Of a DNA stretch of 64,000 bases, positions 27,501 to 36,338 are shown piece by piece. Position 1 is the first letter of the stretch; every line of letters begins with the position of its first letter. The notes beneath the pieces were generated by a model. The model was not told the DNA's origin and searched no databases. It was given only the letters and a program-made list of their open reading frames with translations. The DNA is taken from positions 1 to 64,000 of the forward strand of contig OENT01000711.1 in the NCBI GenBank assembly GCA_900239685.1. The letters run 5' to 3'. A program made the position numbers and the translations under genes. Origin of the DNA: Rotaria macrura. Lineage: Eukaryota > Rotifera > Eurotatoria > Philodinida > Philodinidae.

Positions 27501-30500
27501 ATTAGAAAGCTTGTGTTTTCTCCTATATTGTTTGAATTCCAATTCTATGATTCAAAAAACGACAGAAAAGAAACACTAATCGGAAATACTCGTCTTCATG
27601 CAATACCCTTTACAATTACGAATGATGAAAACAAAATAATGAACACGTCTCAATTGATTGTTACTATACAATACGACTTGAACACTCAGCAGCTATCATG
27701 CACAATCAATACAGCTATGGACTTATTTGAAGAATGGACAGTCAATAGAATGGCACAGCAATTTCATTCAATATTACAACAATTACTTCACAGGAACGAG
27801 ACTCAGTTATATCAACCAATTTTCGAATTATCACTAATGTTGCCAAATGAAAAGCTACTTACACAATCGAAGAATAATACAGAAGTATTATTTCCCTCAA
27901 TTACGTGCATTCATCATGCATTTCTTGATCAAGCAATGAGGCATCCGCAGAAAGTGGCAGTGGAAATGAATTCCCAATCATTAACATATGTTGAACTTCT
28001 GTACTACGTTCAAGTGCTATCTTCGAATCTTTTGAATATTCACAAAGTAACCACCGGGGAGACTATTTGTCAATGCGTTGAGAGAAGTTTTTCGATGGTC
28101 AGTCAATGTAAAAGAGAATTTATTTAGGAAAATAGATCCGATTATTTACTAGGTGATCGGCATGATGGCGATAGAGATGATTGGTGGTGTATATTGTCCA
28201 TTGTCATCACAAGATCCGTCATATCGTTTGCACGGGCTCATCAAACAAACGCAAAGTCGAATTGTGCTTGTCCATCATCTAACAAAGCACAAACTCCATG
28301 ATAATATTGATCAAGTTAACATTGATATTGTATTTAACAGATTTGAGCGAGAACAGGATATTCATATCGATCGGCTGTCAAACGTTTTGATAACTAAAGA
28401 CGCTATCGCATATATAGTTTTCACAAGTGGCACCACAGGAACACCGAAAGCAGTATGCTCATAGATTAAATTACTTTTATCAGTCACTTATCTATACTTT
28501 CTTTGCTCAGGTTTCAATTCGACAGGAAAGTTTGATTGGGTGTATTCGTTCATTGGTACTTTTGAATTTGTTTACGATGAAAGATATCATCTTGCAAATG
28601 GCAAGTTGTTCATATGATGTTCATGTTCAAGAAATTATGGGCGGATTACTAGTGGGAGCAAGCATTGTCATGCTTGCCCCACAAGGGAATCTAGATTTCT
28701 TATATTTGATAAACGTGTTGCAAGAAAAGCAGATTTCATATATTGTAAGTGTTCCGGCATATCTTAGTAGTTTTTTACATTTTATTCGAAGCCACAATAT
28801 CTCAAATCTGAATAACTTGCGGACCGTTGATATCGGTGGTAAGAGATCACTTCGTTATTATAAAAAGTTCACAAAATCTTAATTTTCAGGGGATATATGC
28901 TCATTAAAACTAGCTCAAGATTTGCAAAATTTTCTAGCTAAGGATGCTATTCTATGGAACATTTATGGACCGGCTGAAGCTACTATTAATTGCATGCATC
29001 ATGTTATTGAAAATGATGTCAAAAATAAAACTATTCCCATAGGAAACCCATTACCTATCACCAAATGTCTGATATTAGATGATTTTCTACAAAGTGTTAC
29101 TGTTTCTCAAGATGGAGAATTGTATGTCGGTGGTAAAGGCGTTTTTGCTGGTTATCTTGGACGCCCAGATTTAACTGCAAAAGCACTGGTTGAAATAGAC
29201 GGCAAGTCATTTTATCGTACAGGTGATCATGTTCAAATGGACCACAGTGGACTTTTTTACTATCGAGGAAGAAAAGATCGTCAAATTAAACTGCATGGAC
29301 AACGCATCGAGCTCGGTGAGATTGAGCGCTGCTTGACTGATACATCGATCTCTGCTTGTGTGGTGGTTAAAGGGAATGATAATCGGTTGATTGCTTATGT
29401 TCAAAGCTCTAATTTAACTGAAGAATACCTACGTTGCCATTGTAAAGATAATCTTCCGACTCACATGATCCCATCACTATTCGTTATTCTGGAGCAGTTA
29501 CCTTTAAATAGAAATGGAAAAATTGATCAAAAAATGCTTCCATCCTTGAATCATCCTTCAAATTTTGTATCGCCAAATGACGACTCCAATATAATTTACA
29601 ATAAGCTAGAGCAATCCATTCATGATGCTTGGTGTGAGGTATTCGAATGTGCCAGTCAACGAATTCCGATCACAGGAAACTTTTTCGCCATAGGTGGTCA
29701 CTCACTTTTATTTATTCAACTCTATCATCGTTATCAATCGTTGTTTCGCTTTGACACTTGCATCGCTCCCATGAGCGAATTTCTTGAAAAGCCGACTATA
29801 TATCAGCATGCAACATTACTTCAAAATTTGACAGAAAATGATATGAATTCAACTCGTTGGCATAAATTATATCTTGTTTATGGTAAAGAAGTTTTTAAAG
29901 TTCTTTTTTCTAAACCGTAATTTCTGCCGTGTATTCTAGCTGCAGCATCATTTGGTCAGCAGCGAATATTTCTTTTCGAACGGATGTTCTTTTCATCGCA
30001 AAATAGAAGCATGATATTTGCAATTCCATTACTGTTTCGTGTGCTAACCATGAACAGTCATATATCGATTACTCGATTGGAACATGCTTTTCAATCTGTC
30101 ATTATGAAACATGATATTCTTCGAACAGCAGTTGACATTAACAGTAAAGATTCTATTATGCAGCACTGTTTGAATTTAGAAACCAATAACTGCGATGAAA
30201 AACCATATGGGTACTCGATTACAAATCTATCTACAGATGAACATTCTGACATTTATAAAACAATAACTGAAATAATGAATCACAGCAATTTATTTGATTG
30301 GACCAAAGGACGTGTCATCAATTGTCATATTCTTCGTCGGTGCCGCACAGATAATGATATTTTAGGAGAGAATGATGACGTCTTACTAAAGGACGATTTC
30401 ATCTTGTTTACCGTTCATCAATCAGCTTTTGATGGAGCTTCTTTACCAATTTTTCTAAAGGATTTGTCTCGCGCTTATGAAATGCAATCTTCATTCCCTC

Positions 30501-31522
30501 TTGATGAAAATACTTTACAATATATTGACTATTCTGTTCATGAATATGAAATAGACATGTCATTATCACGTGAGTTTTGGCGAAATCAGCTTGTAGACTA
30601 CGATCTTAGATGTCCATTGTTATTGCCAACCGATCGAGTGGTTACAACTACTAAAGTACAATCCGGTCGTTCATGTGCAGCTCAAATTTCTTTCGATGGT
30701 AATTTTTCGATAGCACTTTGTAAATATGCTACTGAACATAGAGCCACACCTTTTCAAATTTTACTGGCCATATTTTACGTGTTTCTATTCAAAATAACTG
30801 ACAGTCAAACTGATATTGGCATTTCATGTATCGATCGCAATCGATACAGAACTGAATTAGAGAATATTATGGGAATATTTTATGCAGAAGTACCTTACTA
30901 TATCCATCTTGATCCGTGTTGGGCGTTCGATGACATTGTAAAACATATAAGAACAAAACATTTGGCGTTTCTCGAGCATTCTCATTGTCCGTTACAATAT
31001 ATTCTTGCAGATCTTAACCTAACTCTGAGAGAGGCTCGGTTTCTTGAGACAATATTAAATTTTACCATCGTTTCTTCTGATATGAATCAAATATGTTTAG
31101 GTGATACAATTATAGAAAGCTTACCGTTGGTCGAATCATTTGAGATGGCTCAAGTTTTTTCGGAATTGTCTGTTTTCTATAATCCAACATTAGAAGATGG
31201 AATGGTGATATGCAGATTTACATGCTCGAACGACATGTTTGATAAGACAACAGTTGAGAGCATGGCCGTAAGATTTCAACAACTCTCTCTACAGCTTCTG
31301 TCCTCAAAAACGCTAAACCTTTCCCAAAATAATGGTTCTGCTGTACCGATTAAAGAATTGCTCCTCGTTTTACCAGATGAGATTGAAAAATTAAAAGAAA
31401 CAATTTTCATCAGATTTCCATCTATTGCTGATGAAGGTATGATTATCGATTTATTACGCTTCTTTTCTCAAATAAAAGGTGTTAAGAGGAGATCCATGAG
31501 AAAATTGAACGGCTGTCTATAG
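7785..31522 (+). CDS. Multi-exon non-ribosomal peptide synthetase, A-PCP-(C*-A-PCP-C)x2
   Basis: NRPSs build peptides from amino acids activated as adenylates and carried on phosphopantetheine arms. I reconstruct 15 exons: 7785-8619, 8683-8943, 8993-9571, 20243-20806, 20864-21951, 22013-22318, 22374-22704, 22755-23750, 23820-25307, 26384-26947, 27010-28097, 28153-28452, 28511-28838, 28890-29882, 29940-31436. All introns have GT-AG ends and phases agree across every junction, giving about 3740 residues in the order A-PCP-C*-A-PCP-C-C*-A-PCP-C. Apart from 9572-20242 and 25308-26383 the introns are 49-69 nt. The last exon ends in a donor-like GGTATG; read-through reaches a stop at 31522. No thioesterase or reductase domain follows, so the 3' end looks lost. 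NRPS genes with introns in an animal genome fit bdelloid rotifers, where such genes are thought to be horizontally acquired. Expression and function are unknown. Confidence 0.85.
9604..10790. other. Intronic stretch without recognised genes
   Basis: AT-rich. A segment near 10208-10258 (GAAACACGTACTGAAAGG, then GGTAGAAATTCTGCACC) is a diverged copy of 2826-2882. Near 10355-10395 a run of AATTAATTAATT next to CACAGACTG is echoed in inverse order near 17948-17990. Nothing else recognised. Confidence 0.4.
11027..11512. mobile_element. Long palindromic (foldback) element nested in the hAT element
   Basis: Ends are CACTCTAAAAAAAAGAAGAGC and its exact reverse complement. Arms of about 220 bp look identical and enclose a loop of about 45 nt. 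An ambiguous base (N) sits at 11293 just before the right arm starts. Open frames on both strands read the palindrome and are not genes. The N raises the possibility that the second arm is an assembly product. Confidence 0.75.
11911..12425 (-). pseudogene. hAT transposase C-terminal fragment
   Basis: Read from high to low coordinates, 12321-11911 gives 136 aa ending in a hAT dimerisation-type domain: a LLFWKEYQDMFP segment (family: ILxWWKxxxxxxP), then LSKLTHRIYFVLCSSAAVER (family: SSAAxERxFS) and NISFLRS. Upstream sequence to 12425 is related in another frame, so the gene is frameshifted. The catalytic RNase H core and the N-terminal zinc finger are missing, with the palindrome at 11027-11512 lying downstream. 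It can only be a relic. Confidence 0.8.
12736..12920. repeat. G-rich imperfect repeats
   Basis: Repeated GGGTACCCCC / TATGGGGGG / GGGGGGGGGG motifs directly next to the hAT target duplication. Four or more G-runs on the plus strand make G-quadruplex formation possible. Overlapping open frames are artefacts of composition. Confidence 0.55.
13229..13803. mobile_element. Foldback/MITE-like element with diverged inverted arms
   Basis: The left arm (about 13229-13390) and right arm (about 13640-13803) are imperfect reverse complements. Shared blocks include TTTTATTTCATTA / TAATGAAATAAAA, TATTTACAAACGTTTCG against GAAACGTTGTAAATATA, and AGGATAAGGAATAAC against GTTATTCCTTATTC. The arms are too diverged for recent insertion. 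No transposase in the loop. Confidence 0.6.
13964..14272. mobile_element. AT-rich palindromic MITE
   Basis: Termini TACCCATGTAAA and TTTACATGGGTA. The arms carry ATGATAATCGATTATTTC-type sequence in near-perfect inversion around a centre near 14118. The terminal TA on each side is compatible with a TA target duplication (Tc1/mariner-like), but this is not proven. Confidence 0.7.
14275..15171. other. Intronic stretch without recognised genes
   Basis: 14330-14465 contains TACTAATTAGTA and CGATCGGATT-rich sequence. 14610-14735 contains CGCTATAGTGG-type motifs also found duplicated at 19528-19765, so it is probably a fragment of the same dispersed repeat. Nothing coding is supported. Confidence 0.35.
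15180..15395. mobile_element. 216-bp TAGGGGTGGCA-type MITE with perfect 8-bp TSD
   Basis: Ends TAGGGGTGGCACTTTC and GCCACCCCTA are inverted. Identical 8-bp direct repeats GTGTAGAG flank it (15172-15179 and 15396-15403), typical of hAT-mobilised MITEs. The interior is full of GGAAAG/CTTTCC. The perfect duplication suggests a fairly recent insertion. Confidence 0.85.
15597..18534. mobile_element. Candidate 2.9 kb element with TAGGGGTGGCA ends
   Basis: The left end TAGGGGTGGCACTTTCACTT (15597) and right end AAGTGAAAGTGCCACCCCTA (ending 18534) are exact inverted repeats of the same family as the 216-bp MITE, each followed by GGAAAG-rich subterminal sequence. Flanking octamers ATCATCAC and CTCACCAC match at 6 of 8 positions, a possible decayed target duplication. 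The 2.7 kb interior has no recognisable transposase. Two independent MITE halves are the alternative. Confidence 0.5.
18535..19527. other. Intronic stretch without recognised genes
   Basis: AT-rich with no motif of note. The minus-strand open frame at 19092-19391 has no family signature, intron signals or supporting context and is treated as chance. Confidence 0.35.
19528..19765. repeat. Two tandem copies of a segment of about 115 bp
   Basis: Two diverged copies share TTAGAGT(G/A)CTT, ACTTA(A/G)C(A/G)TCGCTATGATGCCA and CTATAGTG(A/G)(T/C)GCTA in the same order. Related CTATAGTG motifs occur near 14680-14730. Origin unknown. Confidence 0.55.
20243..21951 (+). CDS. NRPS unit 2, exons 4-5: degenerate condensation domain C* and start of A domain
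   Basis: Exons 20243-20806 (564 nt) and 20864-21951 (1088 nt). The condensation fold begins with SSFAQSQIW (family: SxAQxRLW) and continues through KHSSFRTAF, LIGMFANTIPLR and SSEHCYFPVRRI. The catalytic HHxxxDG is HRALFDF (near 20690): the second His and the Gly are gone, so peptide-bond formation is unlikely. The fold is otherwise complete, which suggests a structural or docking role. The in-frame 57-nt intron 20807-20863 has no stop, but a homologous intron at 26948-27009 supports splicing. From about 21750 the A-domain N-terminus starts (IHHEFVRQAM, LTYAELLFYA). The acceptor at 20242 comes from splicing to module 1 in phase 1. Confidence 0.85.
22013..23750 (+). CDS. NRPS unit 2, exons 6-8: adenylation domain and carrier protein
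   Basis: Exons 22013-22318, 22374-22704 and 22755-23750. All core A-domain motifs are present: A2 GAVYCPLS, A3 FTSGSTGTPKG, A4 FDVHALDIMG, A5 NLYGPAET, A7 YGTGDLVRMD, A8 GRQDHQIKLHGQRIELGEIE, and A10 NANGKLDRKQL with the catalytic lysine. By alignment to the GrsA pocket I read the specificity residues as D-V-L-Q-V-S-L-I-C-K. The leading Asp implies an alpha-amino acid; the other positions look hydrophobic, with no confident substrate. The carrier domain keeps the phosphopantetheine serine in FQIGGHSLL. Introns 21952-22012, 22319-22373 and 22705-22754 match those of unit 3. This is the best-preserved A domain together with unit 3's. Confidence 0.88.
23820..25307 (+). CDS. NRPS unit 2, exon 9: condensation domain with intact motif
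   Basis: A single 1488-nt exon. It starts ASFAQQRIYLDEQ (C1-type) and carries the canonical catalytic HHSAFDG (near 24285), MIGMFVATLPYRAD and EHSHYPLQFIL. This domain joins the upstream aminoacyl or peptidyl carrier to a downstream acceptor in ordinary NRPSs. Here it is followed, after a 1.08 kb intron, by another condensation domain rather than an A domain, so C-C* is in tandem. The C1 motif argues against an epimerisation domain, which would lack SxAQxR. The donor at its end is GAGG|GTAAGT; the open frame runs on to a stop at 25375 if unspliced. Confidence 0.85.
25308..26383 (+). other. NRPS intron of 1.08 kb
   Basis: Bounded by GAGG|GTAAGT and ACTGCTTTAG|CATCAGC; it joins phase-1 exons and places SASYAQVRLW, the start of C* of unit 3, in frame. 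No coding or repeat signal is recognised inside. The size is more than ten times that of the other small introns, so an old insertion is possible. Confidence 0.65.
26384..28097 (+). CDS. NRPS unit 3, exons 10-11: degenerate condensation domain C* and start of A domain
   Basis: Exons 26384-26947 (564 nt) and 27010-28097 (1088 nt), exactly the lengths of exons 4 and 5. It starts SASYAQVRLWLGKQ. The catalytic motif reads HHLLFDYE (near 26830): both His and the Asp are kept but the Gly is Tyr, a different change from HRALFDF in unit 2. Other landmarks: KHESLRTSL, VIGMFSNTFPLRC, LEYCYFPLERI. The A-domain N-terminus starts about 27900 (IHHAFLDQAM, LTYVELLYY). Exon 10 begins at the TAG|CATCAGC acceptor; the open frame upstream to 26284 is intron. 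Confidence 0.86.
28153..29882 (+). CDS. NRPS unit 3, exons 12-14: adenylation domain and carrier protein
   Basis: Exons 28153-28452, 28511-28838 and 28890-29882. Motifs: A2 GGVYCPLS, A3 FTSGTTGTPKA, A4 SYDVHVQEIMG, A5 NIYGPAEAT, A7 YRTGDHVQMD, A8 GRKDRQIKLHGQRIELGEIE, A10 NRNGKIDQKML, and carrier FAIGGHSLL with the modifiable serine. The inferred pocket code is D-V-Q-V-V-I-I-I-N-K. It differs from unit 2 at several positions, so the two modules may load different residues; substrates cannot be assigned by eye. The A3 motif ends in Ala instead of Gly before the intron. Intron positions and phases equal those of unit 2. Confidence 0.88.
29940..31436 (+). CDS. NRPS unit 3, exon 15: final condensation domain
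   Basis: A 1497-nt exon, counterpart of exon 9. It starts AASFGQQRIF; the catalytic motif is HQSAFDG (near 30415), so the second His is Gln, a change likely to impair or abolish condensation. Other landmarks: IMGIFYAEVPYY, EHSHCPLQYIL. It ends ADEG at a donor-like GGTATG, the same place as exon 9, but no downstream exon is seen before the repeat that begins at 31526. Read-through adds 28 residues to a TAG at 31520-31522. A terminal condensation-like domain can release cyclic products in fungal NRPSs, but truncation of a longer gene is the simpler reading here. Confidence 0.82.
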
Positions 31523-31525
31523 GGA

Positions 31526-32599
31526 TCAATGCACGAGAAAGACAACCAAAGCTGCTCAATTGATTTTCTCAGATTTTGCTGTGAGTGCGCTCATCTTGTA
31601 GGCAATAAGCTTTTTAGGTATAAAACCAAACTTTTGGCTCTAAAGGTTGAAATTTGACTGAGATACGAAATACGAACTGAAAGCACTATAAATGGATTTT
31701 TATCAATTTTAGAGATTTTTCCTTAGTCGTGTGCATGCATTAGTTTCACGACATCTCTTCACCAGGACGTGATAGAGACCTGAAATTTTTGCCAGACATA
31801 TATTTCGAGATGGGTAACCCAGGCATCGTATACAATCATGTATGTGTTGTGTGAAAGTATCATCGACATTTCTAACCATATATCATAGTAGACATCGAAA
31901 ACTACTCTAACTTTAGAATAGGCTTTTTCCAAATCAGTGTGGTAGATTTGGCTCAAACGTTTTTTTCGAAGACTATTATCTTATTACTACTAAATTATGG
32001 AATCAAAAGTTTGGGATCTTGAAATTTTTTCCGAAAACCATTATCATGAAAATACTGCTGTATTCTCTTACAATAGTATAATGGGGACTGAGATGATTTT
32101 GAGAAAATTTAGAAAACAAAGACCGTTTGACCTGAAACTTTCAGCAATACGAGAAGTTAGTGTTATTAATAACATCTATCAGCTTCAGCCTGATCGATAA
32201 AGATTTCACATCTATTTCGATATCTCCCTGAATAGGCGCTATCATTGTCATTATTGTTCCACACACGAAAAAGTATAGTTTTAAGAGTTTTTTATCTGAT
32301 TTTTACACAATTTATAGTCAGTTTATACATCATTCGGTAGAGGATTTTATGCTGAAGAAAACTGTGCGATTCATTTAGAGCTCAAATAAAGACATGACTG
32401 TAAAATTTAAAATATGCTCTATACTAGGCATCATGGATTGCGGTCATTTCATGATCGTCACGTCTATTGTACTTAATCGAAAGCTATATGTTTAACTGAG
32501 TTTTACCCAATTTGGTAAAGGAGGTTTGTTTAGACATATAATCAAAATGTCACAGTTAAAAATGGAGGTTTCATTGAGATATCAAGATCCCTTCAATGA
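31526..32599 (+). repeat. 1.07 kb repeat, left inverted arm
   Basis: Begins TCAATGCACGAG and ends CCCTTCAATGA; an apparently identical copy in opposite orientation lies at 48570-50131. The matching open frames 31759-31956/49701-49898 and 31997-32200/49457-49660 translate identically, a measure of how similar the arms are. The unit starts and ends with a direct TCAATG. No protein family is recognised. It could be a non-autonomous element inserted twice, or the ends of one large segment. Confidence 0.8.
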
Positions 32600-33890
32600 C
32601 ACTTGCGATATCCACGACGAAGATGAGCAATCGGATCGCCTTAATACTGACAGAATTCGATCGGAAGTAACTGGAAATTCAGTGATCCGGAAGTCGATAT
32701 AAAGTCCGATTGCGTACGAGTAATTTTTCACAGATCTCTGTCAGTTTTCTTCGGATTTCGAGAAAACCGGATGAAATCCGGCGTGGTTTCTTCGGCCCGA
32801 GTAATCTTCTACCTGGACGAAACAATCCGATAACGATTTCGAACGGATACGATGGGATCTCTACATTCGACGCAGTTTCCGACAGCAATCCGAGTTTCGG
32901 AAGTCTCGTCGGCCCCTAAGTAAAAAAAACCCGTTTTCTCAGAATTTCATTTTACGTCGGTTGGAATGGTTCTATACAACGATCTGTGGAGCTTGCCGGG
33001 TCCAGAGCCTATGGGGTAAACCCAACGGGGAAAAGCATATTACGTATTTCTACGTATTTCTATGTATTTCTGCAATTCTAAAAAACGTGGAAATACGTGG
33101 AAATACTTGGAAATAGGTAGAACTATGTAGAAATACGTAAAAGTATATGGAAATACATTAGAGATATTTTGGAATACTGAATTTTTAGCTTCACTTGATT
33201 ATATGATCTTCGCTTTTTGTGATTTTATTGCATTTTTGAACATCTTTGTGTGAAAGATATTGCTTTAAAAGGCAAGAAAATTTGGGTTTAAATGCTTTTG
33301 TAGATATCCGTGGCCTTGAAATCTAGTTGACAGAGCTTCTCTTTTCAGTTCACATTACTTTTTATCATGAATATATATAAAACCACAAAAATTCTTTATG
33401 AAAGGCAAATAATACGAGAAAACAAGAAATATTATGGTAAAATAAATGGCTCTAAACGAATATGAACAGCAATAGCGCACAAGATAAACAATTTTCAATT
33501 AAAATTGGACGATCTTTGTTTGACTTGATCTGAAAAATATGAAAAGAACCAAAAAATTGATCTGTGTTTAGAACTAGATTAGTGACTTAAAGCTAATTTT
33601 CACAGCTTGCCAGATCTCTATGAATCATGCGTATTCAATCAGTGCTTTTAACTAAACTGTAGCTATCAATATGAACTGTAAATTTATTTTTAAAGTCTCC
33701 TTTTGATTTTATTTGATTTGAAACACATTTGGAGAAGATAAATGAACATTTCAACAAGACGTTCATGAACATTTTATAAATATGTTATAGAACATTCAAG
33801 AAAGAGTGCTAAAAGCAAGTCTATGCATCATATGAAAAACTACAGCTTAGCAAATAGAACCCAATCAGATGCTCAAAACTTCTTTGGAAA
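32600..33890. other. Intergenic stretch: divergent repeat plus AAATACGT repeat
   Basis: 32640-32930 is rich in CGGATTTC/GATCGGA motifs with no gene. 33014-33175 contains GGGTAAACCC, GGGGAAAAGC, then tandem and inverted TACGTATTTC / GAAATACGTGG units, repeated inversely at 46310-46405. 33180-33890 is AT-rich with nothing recognised. Confidence 0.4.
33014..33175. repeat. End repeat GGGGAAAAGC plus (GTATTTCTAC)n, left copy
   Basis: The sequence GGGTAAACCCAACGGGGAAAAGC followed by alternating TACGTATTTC and GAAATACGTGG blocks. The right copy (46310-46405) is its inverse, ending GCTTTTCCCCCCTTGGGTAACCC. Each lies just beyond the C-terminal side of a decayed copy of the same gene family, so it may be that element's terminus. 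Confidence 0.5.
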
Positions 33891-35639
33891 TCACTCAAGC
33901 TTTAAAAGTAAGGAACATGAATGGTTTACCCTACTTCGAACTGCATTGTAAAACATGCATCGTTTTTGTCGTTTTGCTCGAATTGATGCTATTGTATTTT
34001 TCCATTTTTTTACTGTGAGAAAAACTGTTGACGTTCCTCTTGTTACTGTTTCATTACTACTCATAGATAATGTTGATGGTGAATCTAAGCGTATACTTTG
34101 TAATATGGTTGAATGATTAGTTGATGTTGTTGCTGATTGCTCGTTATTATTACTATTATCATTCTCATTATTCTCATTATTATTATTGTTATTCTCATTA
34201 TTATTATTGTTATTCTCATTATCATTATTGTTACAACCATTACTATGATTGTTATCGTTATTGTTATTATTTTGATATATTTTTCTAACAATTTTCATCA
34301 TTGAACAATTCACTGTTTGCAAATGTTTATAAAAATTCGATAATACAAATCTTCCATCTTTCGTTGCTAATTTCTTTATACACCACATTTACATTTGATC
34401 AATCCGGCTAAACTAGTACTACAATTTGTGATTTTTAATGTAAAGTGTTCATTTTCTTTGAAAGCAAAACCTTCTGGTAATGCTTTTTCTTTATTATTAT
34501 TCCACCATTCGAAGACTTTTTCTAAAACGTATTTTGTATGTTCATTTATCGTCATTGGAATTAATTGCTTTATAGCTACTGTTGACGCCGTTGATGTTGT
34601 AGTTCTTGACGATGATGATCCATGTCATGAGAATCGCCGCGATTTTTGCGATTTTCTAAAAAATTGGCGTAAAATCGGGATTTATCTTAATTAACGATTA
34701 TATCAGATTTTATCACGATTATGGGAGAAGAGATGATTTTCAAAAATCATTGATAAATCACGGCAATCATTCATTCAGCGTTTTGTTATGAGTTCACAGG
34801 GATATATAAGCAACGCCGTTCAATGCATAAAAAATAAGTTTTCGAAATATTCTTTTCTGATAAATTATTTCTTCGCTATTTTGAATCAAGGGAATGCCAA
34901 TCTCGATCCATGATCTGGAGAGGGCTACAATGAAGTGGTCTGATAAGAATCGAACTAGCTCACGATCGGCCAGATCGAATGATTTGATAGACCTGAGAAT
35001 AAAAAAATTAAATTAAATTTTTAAAAAATTCAAATACATGTCTCCAAAAGAAGCAATGAAATAGTAGAGAATATCAGTAAGCAGGCGACTAATATTGCAA
35101 AAAATCACGATTTATCGTAAAAATCGTTGAAATAATCGAGAAAAATCGGCGATTCTAAGGTGATTCAGCGCACAATTATCGTTTCGATGAATCGCGATTA
35201 ATCGGCAATTTCTAGCCGATTCTCATGACATGGGAATGTTGTCACTGTTGGTGGTCTACCTTTCTTTTTCAATCATGTTATGTGTTCATTGTTTTTGGTC
35301 GACAACAATTCTTTCAGGTATTTAATACTACTTTCAACACCAGACTTGATAACATATGATGTATCTTGTAACTGAAAACTTATTTCCTTTTAAATTTCTT
35401 CGAGTTTATCACAATCAAAATTTATAACAGAAAAAATATCTTTGATATCAGTCAATAAAAATGATTGTACACTGTTTATACATAAAATTTCCAATAACTT
35501 AACGGTTGCATTACCACACAAATTACGTACAAGATGAAAAAAACGGTCATCACTATATGTCAGGATATCCGTTGGCAATATAGATATATCAACGATCATG
35601 TTTTGTATGATTCAATTTCAAAGGAGCTTCGCCTACTCT
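33891..35639 (-). pseudogene. Uncharacterised LPxDI-family gene, decayed copy 1 (N-terminal part)
   Basis: Reads from 35599 down to 33891. Segment 35599-35390 begins MIVDISILPTDILTYSDDRF and is clearly related to 42584 onwards (LPDDIFTYCSDKLF). After an inserted element (34620-35233), 34555-34375 continues with VLEKVFEWWNNN and ITNCSTSLAGLIKCKCG, then a frameshift leads to 34388-33891 (FVLSNFYKHLQTVNC). Together this makes a CxC...H...C putative zinc finger, followed by an Asn-rich run encoded by ATT repeats. The catalytic part seen in copy 2 is absent. I recall similar proteins of unknown function from rotifer genomes, but cannot name the family. The stop after the N-terminal segment, the frameshift and the insertion mark it as a pseudogene. 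Confidence 0.6.
34620..35233. mobile_element. MITE with CCATGTCATGAGAATCG ends
   Basis: The left end CCATGTCATGAGAATCG and right end CGATTCTCATGACATGG are exact inverted repeats of 17 bp. The interior is rich in AATCG/CGATT. It splits the N-terminal and zinc-finger segments of the minus-strand pseudogene, which dates the insertion after that gene. No obvious target duplication. Confidence 0.75.
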
Positions 35640-36338
35640 GTTTTTTTTCAAATGATCATAGTTGAAATCTACCAACGAACTCGCAACGATACTTTACTAA
35701 TGGTCAAGGAAATAGCCTATGTTGAATAGACTAATAATAAACGATATGAGTATACAACACCGGCATCTTTCAATAGATAGTAGTCTACAAAAGCGAGGTT
35801 AAAATGACGTCAAAGTCTGTTCTGTGTTGCATGTCGTATCAGAACTCTTTTTCTACGATTGATTTATTCCCTAATTCCAGTTTGTTGAATAACCTGTTAA
35901 TACAAACATTTTGAAACCAAATGTTGATTGCTGTCAGTTATCTTTTTTGACATGAGCTACGCACCATCCTATGTTACTTTTAAATAGCCAAGTCTAAGTC
36001 GGTTCTTTCGAAAGATAAATGAGAATAGGAAAATTATAAAAAAATGTTTGAAATTGATTTTGATTTTGTCTCTCTAACTTTATGATAAAATTATGTGTAT
36101 TTTCAAGAATACTTAAACATGATTTCTTTTTTTTCTGCGACGATTTAGATTAAATCGTATGGTTTTCTTTGATATGGATGAAGATAACCGATTATGTGGT
36201 GAGAGTTAGACGTATTTGCGTTCCTCTCACATATGTACGCTTATCTATAATACCGTACAGCGTGTTTAGTTTTCAATCCCAAGCATATATTTATATATCT
36301 CAATAAAATTATAATTACAAAGCATAAGTACAAACGCA
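35640..36338. other. Probable 5' region of the non-LTR retrotransposon
   Basis: AT-rich, no coding sequence recognised. It lies between the pseudogene start and LINE ORF1, so part of it is presumably the LINE 5' UTR; the element boundary is not visible. Confidence 0.3.
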
